Assembly: GCF_964036645.1 (NCBI RefSeq)
Contig: NZ_OZ038525.1
Location: 4,592,001 to 4,656,000, forward strand
Direction of reading: 5' to 3'
Origin: Tenacibaculum sp. 190524A02b
GTDB taxonomy: Bacteria; Bacteroidota; Bacteroidia; Flavobacteriales; Flavobacteriaceae
DNA: 64,000 nucleotides
Shown here: positions 7,158 through 15,617 of the stretch, in pieces
Numbering within the stretch: the stretch's first letter is position 1
Layout of the letters: each line of letters starts with the position of its first letter
Notes under the pieces: generated by a model
Database searches by the model: none
Seen by the model: only the letters and a program-made list of their open reading frames with translations
What the model was told of the DNA's origin: nothing
Position numbers and translations under genes: made by a program

Positions 7158-9764
7158 TTACCAATGAGACGGATTCATTACTTTTTTTACTTTATCCCAG
7201 GTATCTTTAGCAAAAGAAGCAAAATCACCACCTAAAGATTCAAAGGCATTTTTAATTTCATTAACTGAATAACCAACACCTTGCAAGACATCATTGATAG
7301 CTGATGCACTTAAATTAAAAGCACTTTGAAGTGCTGTGGCTATAGCACCAATAGGATACCCCAATGTTCGTAAAACACTTGCTACATCACTATCAGAAAA
7401 TCCTAAACTACCAAAAATAGAAGCAATTTCGTTAGCTCCAGCTCCATATATTGATTGTAGTGCAGAACCAATTTCTTGAATACCATAACCAGCACCATGC
7501 ATAATAGATGCAGCTTCAGAAGCAGTCTTTTTAAAGGCTTGCTTTAACCCTTTCGCAACATCTTCAACTCCATGAATAATGGCATTTTTAACATAGCCAG
7601 CCCATTTACTGGCATCCTCAATAAAATCTTTAAAAATTGAACTAGCATCACTAATAATTTCATGCTCTATAGCAGATAATAAACTAGAGATACTTGAAAT
7701 ATTTACATCTGCATTAAAAGGACCGAAGCTTAATTTAGCACTATCAAATTCAAAGCCTCCTCCAACAGAAAAAATAAGATCAGAAGTAGAAGTAGAAATA
7801 CCTAAATTTACATCACAATCAGCGTTTAAATCAATTTTACCTAGACTGAAACCTGCAATTGAAGGCAAAGGAATGTCAATGTCTATTCCATAAGTAAAGC
7901 TACCAGAAAAGTTATGGTAATCTTTTAATGTACAAGACATAGAGGTTTGTAATACAGCTCCATAATCTAACTCAAAAGAAATTCCACTTTTACTAATTGT
8001 TGCATCAATTTTTTCATTTACTAAATCGAGTAAACTAATAGCAGCATCTAAAGTAAAGTAAGGAGAAGAAGAAGTACTGATGCTCATTTCTGGACCACCA
8101 GATGTTATTAATGTAGCTGTAGTAGCATTTTTAATAGCCTTTTGTGCTTCAGCAGTTTTAGGAATGGTATTATTTGGAACAGGTTGCCCATTAATTTCTT
8201 TAATAGTTACTCCTTTTCCGTCTCCAGAAATAGATAATAAACTACCAAAAGATAATTTATTCATGGTAATAGTACCATGTATACCGGTATTCATATCTAT
8301 TTGTAAATACCCGTAGAATTTGAGTCCAAAAAGATCCATAAACCCACTAAAACCATATCCCATTGGAGCTAAAGAACCATCAGGTAAAACTACAGGTTCC
8401 ATCGGGTTTTCTGCCCATCGGAAAGACAATTGTTCAAAAGTAACAGGGAAATCTAATGAAGTACTAGTGTTTGTAAAAATAGTAATAACTTCATCAAGAT
8501 TTAGTTTAGGAACATAAAAAGCAAAATATAAAGGATTCGGAACTTCTTCTTCCATTTCACATACAATAGCAAAACTATCATCTGTTAAAGTTACCTGACC
8601 TTGGTTTCCAATATGAAATGTTCCTTCAAGACCAATAGCAAACCCAGGAGGTTCAAAAATTAGTCCCATACCAACACCAAAAGAATCAAAGTGCAAACCT
8701 TTAACTACTGGAGGCGTTAATAAGCTAGTGGTATTTCCTTGTAAATCTACCCCAATTTCAGCTTCAATATTGTCAATAGTCATGGCAATATTAGCGTCAA
8801 TAGTAGGGCTTTTAAATATGTTAAAAGGAATGGTTGCCTTAACTTCAAATATTACAAATTTAAATAAAGGATTTAGTGTAAGTAGTAAAGTTGGTTTATC
8901 AATATCAAACGTTTTACCATCGCTTATAGGAATTTTAATATTATCTAAGCTAAATATTAAACAAGTCATTCCAGTTGATAAACCACCATTATAAATAAAC
9001 TCTATTTTAAAATCTACAGTTGTATTTGGTAAAAATGATTGGATATGCTCTAAAACACCTGTGTCGAAGGTTACATCATTAATATTTAACTGCCCTCCAA
9101 CCCTAATAGCTTCATTAGTTTCTGAACAATTAATATGTGATAAAGTGATGTCAGGAATGCTTGAAGGCCAATCAAAGCCCATATAGGTAGCTAAAGTGCT
9201 TAAGCTATAGGTTTGTTCTTGCGGTGGTTTATTACGTGTTTTAGGTGTTCTAGCTAAAGCAACAACAGCAAGCATATAAGAAATAAAGGTAACGTTTTTA
9301 TAGTCTGTTGTACTTTCAAAAAAAGCATTCACCTTTTCTGCAGAAGACTGTCCATTTTTTATCAATTTTTGAAATTGAATAACTTCTGCATTCGTGGGAC
9401 TATTTTGTATTAATTTCAAAAAATCCTGCGTTGAATTCATTATAGTAACCTCATCTTGGGTTATAGTATATGTTTCTGATTGCATTCCCATAGAGAAAAC
9501 CCGAGTAATTGGGGCGTATTCTTCATCAAAAATGATATAGGTTGATATAGGTCCATGAATAGGAGTGAACTCATTGCTAGCACCAGCTTTAATTGTTGTA
9601 ATACTGGTTAGGGTACCAAAAAAATTGGTTAAGCTCTTATCGGTAGCGTCATTTTGAAAAGCATCATAAACAACAATATCTTTTGTTAACGTATTTTTAA
9701 TCGTTATGGGAAAAAAAGACGTCGTGGTATTGTTGGTAGTTTGCAAGGTGGTTGTATTGCTCAT
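7158..9764 (-). CDS. Large mosaic protein with shared N-domain, beta-rich middle and C-terminal helical repeats
   Basis: 868 residues, not assigned to a named family. Residues ~17-180 resemble residues 22-185 of the product of 11006-12697: ITIKNTL..DIVVYDAF, AGASNEF..IHG and KVNAFFE.T are shared landmarks. Residues ~180-700 look beta-rich with many Ile/Asn/Phe-alternating strands. Residues ~755-850 are amphipathic helical repeats of the pattern 'aLqsxfg.sA.eiasil.g.GYs..eIa', at least three copies, ending in a charged helix. There is no signal peptide, lipobox or type IX secretion tail. It is 11 bases after the 341-residue gene. A toxin, surface or storage role is possible; none is shown. Confidence 0.7.
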   Translation of the reverse strand: MSNTTTLQTTNNTTTSFFPITIKNTLTKDIVVYDAFQNDATDKSLTNFFGTLTSITTIKAGASNEFTPIHGPISTYIIFDEEYAPITRVFSMGMQSETYTITQDEVTIMNSTQDFLKLIQNSPTNAEVIQFQKLIKNGQSSAEKVNAFFESTTDYKNVTFISYMLAVVALARTPKTRNKPPQEQTYSLSTLATYMGFDWPSSIPDITLSHINCSETNEAIRVGGQLNINDVTFDTGVLEHIQSFLPNTTVDFKIEFIYNGGLSTGMTCLIFSLDNIKIPISDGKTFDIDKPTLLLTLNPLFKFVIFEVKATIPFNIFKSPTIDANIAMTIDNIEAEIGVDLQGNTTSLLTPPVVKGLHFDSFGVGMGLIFEPPGFAIGLEGTFHIGNQGQVTLTDDSFAIVCEMEEEVPNPLYFAFYVPKLNLDEVITIFTNTSTSLDFPVTFEQLSFRWAENPMEPVVLPDGSLAPMGYGFSGFMDLFGLKFYGYLQIDMNTGIHGTITMNKLSFGSLLSISGDGKGVTIKEINGQPVPNNTIPKTAEAQKAIKNATTATLITSGGPEMSISTSSSPYFTLDAAISLLDLVNEKIDATISKSGISFELDYGAVLQTSMSCTLKDYHNFSGSFTYGIDIDIPLPSIAGFSLGKIDLNADCDVNLGISTSTSDLIFSVGGGFEFDSAKLSFGPFNADVNISSISSLLSAIEHEIISDASSIFKDFIEDASKWAGYVKNAIIHGVEDVAKGLKQAFKKTASEAASIMHGAGYGIQEIGSALQSIYGAGANEIASIFGSLGFSDSDVASVLRTLGYPIGAIATALQSAFNLSASAINDVLQGVGYSVNEIKNAFESLGGDFASFAKDTWDKVKKVMNPSHW

Positions 9765-9775
9765 AATTCAATTTT

Positions 9776-10801
9776 TTAAATAGCTTCTGTTTCTTCTAAA
9801 CCAATACTTTGTTCATATTGATCAAGAGTATCTGCATTTTCAGCAGCTTCATATTCGGAAGTAATACCTTCAAAAGTTTGCGCATCTGTAACAGCAGTGT
9901 CAATAGCGGTTTGTGAGCTATTAAACTGAGTTTCCATTCGCTCATAATAACTACTTTGAAGTTCTGAAGAAGCGGCATTAAGAGCAGTTTTTGCTGTAGC
10001 TAATTCAGCAATTGCATTTTGCACTCCAGTGCCAGAACTTAAAGCATCTTCTGCTTGTGTTACTTTAGAAACATAGTCAGAATAACTTTTATTAAATTGT
10101 TCTGTAGGAACCATACCTTCATCAGTAATTTGTTCCTGAATTACCTCAATCAATTTACTTGCATCTTCTAAGCTATCACTTAAGGCTGTTTTAGTAGGTG
10201 CCGTCTCTATGTTTTTTATTTTGGTAACTTGATTTTTTAAAACCTTTAATAAATCGTCGTCGTCAATTTCGTCAAAAGGCTTTTTTACAATACCGCTAAC
10301 TACATTTTTTAAAGTTTCAGAAAGAGTTGCTTCAGAGGAATCAGCACCTGTTATGATACCTCCTTTACCATTAATAAGTGTATTGTTTGCAATTAAACTT
10401 AAGTGTGTGTTGGTAATTCCTTCTGGAAGATTAGGGTTGTCTGAAACAGCATTCCCAAAATGAGGTTTTGTAGTACCTAATGTCATATCAACAACACTTG
10501 CTCCAATGGAAGGTTCTGTATCCATAGGCTCTCCTTTTACTAATAATTGTTTGGTTTCTGGATCAATTGTAAAATCTGAGTCAGGATATTTTGCTTGTTC
10601 CTCAATAAAATCAATATCAGAAAAACCAACGGCTCTATCTTCATTGTAAATAACCCTAGGCTGTCCAGTAGATTCTTCTCTTCCTAGTTCTAAACGGATT
10701 CTTACTAGTTTTTTTGAAACAGTGTCATATTGATAATAAGATGATAGTTTTTCTTCTTCTGAAGCTTCGCTTTCTGGGGTAGTATTCCATGTAATAATCA
10801 T
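9776..10801 (-). CDS. Acidic coiled-coil-like protein sharing its C-terminal domain with the 563-residue neighbour
   Basis: 341 residues, very acidic. The first ~110 residues look globular; residues ~215-320 are a long Ala/Gln/Ser/Glu-rich helical region that resembles residues ~440-540 of the product of 11006-12697. Shared landmarks are Q.Q..D.G..PTE, followed by SD, a LS.G....A block, TA...N, and a final YE. No signal peptide, no catalytic motif and no membrane helix are seen. It begins a three-gene unit (10801 to 6904) with 11-base gaps to the next genes. Its role is unknown; a structural or adaptor partner of the other two mosaic proteins is an inference. Confidence 0.65.
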   Translation of the reverse strand: MIITWNTTPESEASEEEKLSSYYQYDTVSKKLVRIRLELGREESTGQPRVIYNEDRAVGFSDIDFIEEQAKYPDSDFTIDPETKQLLVKGEPMDTEPSIGASVVDMTLGTTKPHFGNAVSDNPNLPEGITNTHLSLIANNTLINGKGGIITGADSSEATLSETLKNVVSGIVKKPFDEIDDDDLLKVLKNQVTKIKNIETAPTKTALSDSLEDASKLIEVIQEQITDEGMVPTEQFNKSYSDYVSKVTQAEDALSSGTGVQNAIAELATAKTALNAASSELQSSYYERMETQFNSSQTAIDTAVTDAQTFEGITSEYEAAENADTLDQYEQSIGLEETEAI

Positions 10802-10929
10802 AATATAATGTTTTAAATTGGTTTGTATAAATGTTTTGAGAAAAGGGAAAAAGTATTGTGGATTGCCAATATTAATAAGTAACTAGGTATTATAGTAAGT
10901 TACGTATTGATATAAGGATCATATAAATA

Positions 10930-10957
10930 CTCTTGGGCTTATATTATAGCCCAAGAG
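10930..10957 (-). terminator. Intrinsic terminator between two mosaic-protein genes
   Basis: CTCTTGGGCT (10930-10939) and AGCCCAAGAG (10948-10957) form a perfect 10-bp stem with an 8-base loop; the minus-strand tail is T-rich. It lies 49 bases past the stop of the 563-residue gene, so that gene and the unit starting at 10801 are probably separate transcripts. The right flank is also T-rich, so it may act in both directions. Confidence 0.7.
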
Positions 10958-11005
10958 GTATTTTAAAGTCTTAAGCTTTTATTGTTTCGGGGTACCATTC
11001 TAAAA

Positions 11006-12697
11006 TTAAAACTCCATTTCATCAGCAGATGGCCAATCGTCATCTTCAGAGTCATACCCAGAATCATCAGATGAGTTAGACATATCAGATTCATAATCTT
11101 CTTGAGCTGTATCCAAAGCTTCAGATTCATCAGCGGCATCACTAACAGCTTCAGAAGATTGTTTTAAAGAAGAAGTTTCCCATTCTGCCATTGATTCACT
11201 ACTTTCTTCAAGTGTATGATTAATTTTTTCAGAAGCAGTACTCATGGTATCACTTGCTTCAGAAAGATTACCGTTATCAATATCGGAAAGGGCGTCTTTA
11301 AAAGATTCATTTAAATCACTCACAGCTTCTTCATAATTTTCTGTAGGTGTATAGCCATCTTCTAATTGTTGTTGCATTTCACTTTGAATATCACTCATAG
11401 TATCTTCCATAGTCTGTTTCATTACATCTTCTTGAAGCGCGGTTGAGGTTTCAGAATATACCGAAGCTAAATCAGAGGAATCCGATGTAAATGTTGCTTC
11501 TGAGTTACTAGCTTCAGAAACAACAGTAGCATCTGGTGTTGAATTGATAGAAGCTTCTTCTGTATTGAATTCTTTTTCAGAAGAGGCTGATTCTTTTTTA
11601 CTAGTTATTTTTTCCTTAGCAGAAGAGAATATTTTTTTAGCAAAATCTCCTAGCATTAATAATCCAACCAATAAACCAACTCCTTGGCAAATTTTACCAA
11701 AAGAAGCATCAAAAGATGATTGTTTGTTTTTATTAGCAGGTTTATCAGGTATTTGACGTGCTGTTTGTGATGATACTACCTCTTTACCAGCTACAGTTCC
11801 TGTAACAGTAGGCCCTGCTAAATAACTAGAACTTGGTACGCCGTTTTTCATAGTGGTTTGAATTACATTCATCCAGACAGGCGTTAAGCTAACAGAAACA
11901 TCAGATCCAGGATCACTATCTCCCATGGTTCCATCACCATTCATTATAATTTGTGTGGTTTGAGGGTTACTAGGGTATATTGGATTGCCTTTTGAATCTT
12001 CAGAACAAATTTTTAAAGTAGCTGATTGCCCTGATTCAGTTGATGTAATATTCATAGTAGCAACTAAGGCAGGAATATAACCTGTTGGAGCAGGATTAGG
12101 AGCCTTTTCATATAAGTAATAAGGACCTTGCCAAGGTGAAGTAAACATCTGGAGATATGTTAAAATGGCATTCCATGAACTTAAAGTACAAGAGCTAAAG
12201 TTTTTTGTTCCACTAAAAAAAGCATTTACATCATCAACACTTCCTTTTTTTAGTGAAGCATATAAGTTTTTAGTCAAGGCTGAGTTTGGATTTGCCATAG
12301 CATATCGATGAAAAAGGAAAGATTGTACCATAGCGTCTTCATCAGAAGATGCGATTGTAAATTCTAAAGGAGGAGGATTTCCAAAAGAAAATTGTACAGC
12401 AGCCATTACTTTAATAGGAAATTGATAGAAATAAAAATCATTTAATTTTTTAAAGTTCCCAGTGTGCATTGCTTGTAATTGAGAAGCTTGATGAATGGTT
12501 TGGATTTCACTAGTAGCACCAGCGGCAATAGTGCCTAATTTGGTGTATTGATAAGGAAGTTTTTGGGTACCACTACTTGGGTTAAAAACATCGTAAATAG
12601 CAATGGTATAAGATAAGTTGTTAGTGATTTTTACTGTGGGATTCGTTGAGTTTGAATCACTACTAGTAGTTGCTGAGACAATTGTGTTTGTGTCCAT
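11006..12697 (-). CDS. Mosaic protein: shared N-domain, one hydrophobic helix, acidic helical C-domain
   Basis: 563 residues, not assigned to a named family. Residues 22-185 resemble the N-terminus of the 868-residue protein (VKITNNLSYTIAIYDVF, AGATSEIQTIH, DDVNAFFSGTKNF). Residues 336-351 (ICQGVGLLVGLLMLG) form the only strongly hydrophobic helix, followed by a Lys-rich stretch. Residues ~375-563 are Ser/Glu/Asp-rich and helical; 440-540 resemble the C-domain of the 341-residue neighbour. The last 25 residues are extremely acidic. No signal peptide. The protein therefore joins in one chain the two domains found singly in its neighbours, which argues for a shared assembly. Function unknown. 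Confidence 0.7.
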   Translation of the reverse strand: MDTNTIVSATTSSDSNSTNPTVKITNNLSYTIAIYDVFNPSSGTQKLPYQYTKLGTIAAGATSEIQTIHQASQLQAMHTGNFKKLNDFYFYQFPIKVMAAVQFSFGNPPPLEFTIASSDEDAMVQSFLFHRYAMANPNSALTKNLYASLKKGSVDDVNAFFSGTKNFSSCTLSSWNAILTYLQMFTSPWQGPYYLYEKAPNPAPTGYIPALVATMNITSTESGQSATLKICSEDSKGNPIYPSNPQTTQIIMNGDGTMGDSDPGSDVSVSLTPVWMNVIQTTMKNGVPSSSYLAGPTVTGTVAGKEVVSSQTARQIPDKPANKNKQSSFDASFGKICQGVGLLVGLLMLGDFAKKIFSSAKEKITSKKESASSEKEFNTEEASINSTPDATVVSEASNSEATFTSDSSDLASVYSETSTALQEDVMKQTMEDTMSDIQSEMQQQLEDGYTPTENYEEAVSDLNESFKDALSDIDNGNLSEASDTMSTASEKINHTLEESSESMAEWETSSLKQSSEAVSDAADESEALDTAQEDYESDMSNSSDDSGYDSEDDDWPSADEMEF

Positions 12698-13118
12698 TTT
12701 TTATAGTTTTAAATAATTAAACTTGGTTAGTTGATAACAAGAGGAAAGTGAAAAAATAGCCAAATAGAGTAGTGATTGTTAAACGTAATTTCAATTACTC
12801 TATTTAAAATAAGTTACTTACAATAAATATAAGTATTTGTTTTGTAAGTGTATAGCAAAATTATTTAAAAAGAAAACAGAAGGAGATGATTAGATGTATA
12901 AGTGTTTTAAAATGGAGTGCCGACGTACTGTTTTAGTGTGCAAACGTATTATTTTGTTATGTGTTTTCTGTTTATTAGTTGAAAGTAAAAGTTCAGAGTT
13001 ATGAGTGGTGAGTTCAGAGTGAGTGAAGCTATATCAGGAACATAAGATAGTCTAAAAGCTGATCGCGAACAAAGAAACCTTTTATCTTCAACCTAAAAGA
13101 ACCTTGTGCTTTTTCCCA
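12698..13118. other. Long intergenic region between mosaic locus and HTH-like gene
   Basis: About 420 bases without a gene. It must hold the promoter of the 563-residue gene. Seen: a 8-bp inverted repeat ACTTACAA (12816-12823) / TTGTAAGT (12842-12849), and a direct repeat GTTCAGAGT at 12991 and 13012. Neither has a clear role. The phased TGTACA array starts right after this region. Confidence 0.5.
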
Positions 13119-13128
13119 TATAAAAAAC

Positions 13129-13250
13129 TGTACAATAAAAATATTTTTTATTTTTAGCATTGTACAAAAGTGTACAAGAAAATAAAACATTATTTAGAAA
13201 GTTGTACACTACTGTACAAAAAAATAAAAAACTTTAAAAAAAATTGTACA
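13129..13250. promoter_or_regulatory. Phased array of six TGTACA palindromes (42-bp repeat unit)
   Basis: TGTACA occurs at 13129, 13161, 13171, 13203, 13213 and 13245. The start-to-start spacings are 32, 10, 32, 10 and 32, so the pattern is a 42-bp unit carrying two sites 10 bp apart. All sites lie on nearly the same face of the helix (one and three turns). The unit between sites is A/T-rich. The array ends four bases before the ATG at 13254 and a degenerate unit continues into the gene. This looks like an operator array for the HTH-like protein it precedes; that link is inference. Confidence 0.6.
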
Positions 13251-13253
13251 AAC

Positions 13254-13760
13254 ATGTTGAAAGAAATAAAAAAGCACTTAAAAGTAAATAATACCCTATT
13301 GGCATTATATGCAGAGACATCTGTTGACTTTATAAACTCTATAACAGTAGGAAGAAGAACATTTTCTATAAAAATTATAAACACACTGTTACCGTTGTTT
13401 GAATCGTTGGAGATGGGTAAAACAGTGCAAGAATTAAAACTGTCAAAAAATTTAAGAAAAGAAATTAATCAGAAAAGGGACTATACAGCAGTTGTAAAAA
13501 AGTTAGACAGAAGAATTAGAAATGGGCAAGAACAAATTGAAAAGGATACCCTAATAATAGAGAGTTACTTACGTGGGATGCATGCTTGTGAACAACTATT
13601 ACAGAATACTAACAATTTAAAAGAGCATCAAATAAAATGGTTGCAGTTGCGGGAAAAACACTTAGCACAAAAGTATGCTGCTAAGCAACAAGAAAGTTAT
13701 ATGCTGCAAGCAGAAATAGCAGCAAAAAAAGCAAAGAGGGAGTTTTTATTAAATTATTAA
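13254..13760 (+). CDS. Small HTH-like protein with basic coiled-coil tail
   Basis: 168 residues from the ATG at 13254. The frame is open further up to a GTG at 13170, but that start lies inside the TGTACA array and would only add 14-residue repeats encoded by the 42-bp units, so I prefer 13254. Residues ~1-55 (KKHLKVNNTLLALYAETS...GRR.FS..IINTLLPLFESL) look like a divergent XRE-type helix-turn-helix as found in small Bacteroidota regulators. The rest is a Lys/Gln-rich helical region. It overlaps the convergent phosphoesterase gene by four bases. A DNA-binding autoregulator is likely but the HTH is weak. Confidence 0.55.
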   Translation: MLKEIKKHLKVNNTLLALYAETSVDFINSITVGRRTFSIKIINTLLPLFESLEMGKTVQELKLSKNLRKEINQKRDYTAVVKKLDRRIRNGQEQIEKDTLIIESYLRGMHACEQLLQNTNNLKEHQIKWLQLREKHLAQKYAAKQQESYMLQAEIAAKKAKREFLLNY

Positions 13761-14431
13761 GGTTTATTCAAGTTACTTTTCCTTACTCTTCCTTGATTAT
13801 TAGTTTGAATATAGTCTTTAGTTTCTACATTCAAGCAAGTCAGCCATTTTCCACCATAAGCATAAGTGTCAATACAAATCGTATGTCCAAAATTAGCGAT
13901 CTGTCCATTTTTTCTAGAAGTGTGCCCGCAAATAACAGTTTTACCTTCCATATACTTTTCTGGACGTTCAAATTTTTTCCAGAATAAATGATGTTTGTTT
14001 TGTTGAGATAAACTTTTTTTAAGTTCTAAACCAGCATGTACAAAAATAAAGTTGTTGAGTTCAAAGTAGGGGAGGCAGTTATCTATAAAATTCCAATGTG
14101 AAGAGGTAATTTTATCAGCCCAATTTACATCATTTCCAATTTTATAAGAACTTAAAGTATTTGAACCGCCAAAGTAAAGCCATTCAGAAAGTCTTTCTGA
14201 CGATACTTTAGCAGTTTGCATCATTATTTCATGATTGCCAAGAATAAACTTAAAATTGTAATTATTCTGGTTTTGTATTAGCCAATCAATAACTTCTTTA
14301 CTATTAGGACCACGGTCAATATAGTCACCCAAAAAAACTACAGTATCCTTTTCTTGGATTATGAATTGATTAAATATAGTTTTTAAAGCAGTATAACAAC
14401 CATGAATATCACCAATAGCGTAAGTAGCCAT
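13757..14431 (-). CDS. Calcineurin-like metallophosphoesterase (serine/threonine phosphatase-like)
   Basis: 224 residues with the full set of metal-site motifs of the PPP/ApaH-like phosphoesterases in order: GDIHGC near residue 7, GDYIDRG near 36, GNHE near 65, VHAGL near 113 and GHTS near 169. These bind two metal ions and hydrolyse phosphomonoesters, either on proteins or on small molecules such as Ap4A. The length fits the bacterial PrpA/PrpB-type phosphatases. It ends in a 4-base convergent overlap with the HTH-like gene and starts 4 bases past the stop of the PLP enzyme gene, so it probably shares that transcript. Substrate not determinable. Confidence 0.85.
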   Translation of the reverse strand: MATYAIGDIHGCYTALKTIFNQFIIQEKDTVVFLGDYIDRGPNSKEVIDWLIQNQNNYNFKFILGNHEIMMQTAKVSSERLSEWLYFGGSNTLSSYKIGNDVNWADKITSSHWNFIDNCLPYFELNNFIFVHAGLELKKSLSQQNKHHLFWKKFERPEKYMEGKTVICGHTSRKNGQIANFGHTICIDTYAYGGKWLTCLNVETKDYIQTNNQGRVRKSNLNKP

Positions 14432-14435
14432 AAAT

Positions 14436-15617
14436 TTATAGGTGTTCTAAATTCGCATTCAAATCATTAATTAAATCTTCTGCGGCTTCCAGTCCAATAG
14501 AAATACGCATATCACCTAAATTAATACCTAAACCTTTAAATTGCTCTTCAGTTAGTTCTTTTAAATAACTAATAGCAGGTGCGTAAATTAAACTTTCATG
14601 ACCACCCCAACTAACTCCAATTTGGAATAAAGAAAGTCCGTTGAAAAAGGCTTTAATTTTATCCAAATCATCCGTGTTTAATTGAAAACTTAGTAAGCCA
14701 CTATAACCAGACATCTGTTTTTGTCCTAATTCATATTGAGGAAAGCTTTCTAACCCAGGGTAATTTACCTTTCTTACTTTTGGATGTTTTTCTAAAAATT
14801 GTGCTACTTTCAAGGTAGATTTTTGGTGTTGATCCATTCTAATTTTTAGGGTACGTAAACTTCTTAATAATAACCAAGCCTCAAAAGGTGCTATTTTTGC
14901 TCCAAATAATTCAAATTCGTGTACAAATAAGTTGTTAATGTTTTTTTCTGAACCAATAACCACACCAGCAACCACATCACTATGTCCTCCAATGTATTTT
15001 GAACAAGAGTGAATTTCAAAATCAACACCCATGGCCAATGGTTTTTGATAAATAGGAGAAGCCCAAGTATTGTCTATTATAGTTTTAATACCCTTTGGTT
15101 TGGCAATTTTAGCAACGGCTTCAATATCTTGTAAACTTAAGATAACAGAAGAAGGACTTTCTAAATAAATTAAAGAAGTATTATCTTGAATAGCATTTTC
15201 AAACTCACTTATTTCAGTACCAGAAATATAAGTAACTTCAATTTCAAACTTCTCTTTTAAGTAACGTTGTAAAAACGTATTAGTTGGGCCATAAATATTT
15301 TTAATAGTAATAACGTGCGATCCTTTTTTTATACAAGAAAGAATAGTAGCACTAATGGCACCCATACCTGATGAAAATAATTTAGCTTTTTCACCACCAC
15401 AAATAGCAGCTAGTTTATCTTCAACAATGCGAACAGATGGGTTGTTCCCACGTGTATAAATATAGTTATTTACTCTATCATCAAATGTTCTGTCAACATC
15501 ATCCCAATCTTTCATAGTAAATAACGAATTTTGATAAATAGGTGGAACTACAGCTCCTTTACTATGCGCTTTTTTACCATCGTGAGAAAGTATGGTTTCT
15601 ATGTTAGATTTTTTCAT
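14436..15617 (-). CDS. Cys/Met metabolism PLP-dependent enzyme (cystathionine/methionine gamma-lyase type)
   Basis: 393 residues from the ATG at 15617; a longer frame upstream only adds residues within the nhaC end. The family landmarks are present: the TRGNNPSVRIVEDKLA segment near the N-terminus, the SSGMGAI loop that binds PLP phosphate, and SCSKYIGGHSDVVAG with the Schiff-base Lys. The family breaks or exchanges the C-S bond of cystathionine, homocysteine or methionine. Which reaction it does cannot be told from these motifs. It overlaps the end of nhaC by 14 bases, so the two are translationally coupled. Confidence 0.85.
   Translation of the reverse strand: MKKSNIETILSHDGKKAHSKGAVVPPIYQNSLFTMKDWDDVDRTFDDRVNNYIYTRGNNPSVRIVEDKLAAICGGEKAKLFSSGMGAISATILSCIKKGSHVITIKNIYGPTNTFLQRYLKEKFEIEVTYISGTEISEFENAIQDNTSLIYLESPSSVILSLQDIEAVAKIAKPKGIKTIIDNTWASPIYQKPLAMGVDFEIHSCSKYIGGHSDVVAGVVIGSEKNINNLFVHEFELFGAKIAPFEAWLLLRSLRTLKIRMDQHQKSTLKVAQFLEKHPKVRKVNYPGLESFPQYELGQKQMSGYSGLLSFQLNTDDLDKIKAFFNGLSLFQIGVSWGGHESLIYAPAISYLKELTEEQFKGLGINLGDMRISIGLEAAEDLINDLNANLEHL

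Noticed and set aside
12991..13020. Direct repeat GTTCAGAGT (two copies)
   Set aside because: Only two short copies 21 bases apart with no symmetry and no link to a promoter.
13129..13250. CRISPR-like regular spacing of TGTACA
   Set aside because: The repeat is only 6 bases and the intervening units resemble each other; there are no unique spacers or cas genes.
13170..13253. GTG-initiated N-terminal extension of the HTH-like protein
   Set aside because: The extension only translates the 42-bp repeat units and the start lies inside the array; the ATG at 13254 fits better, though it is not excluded.
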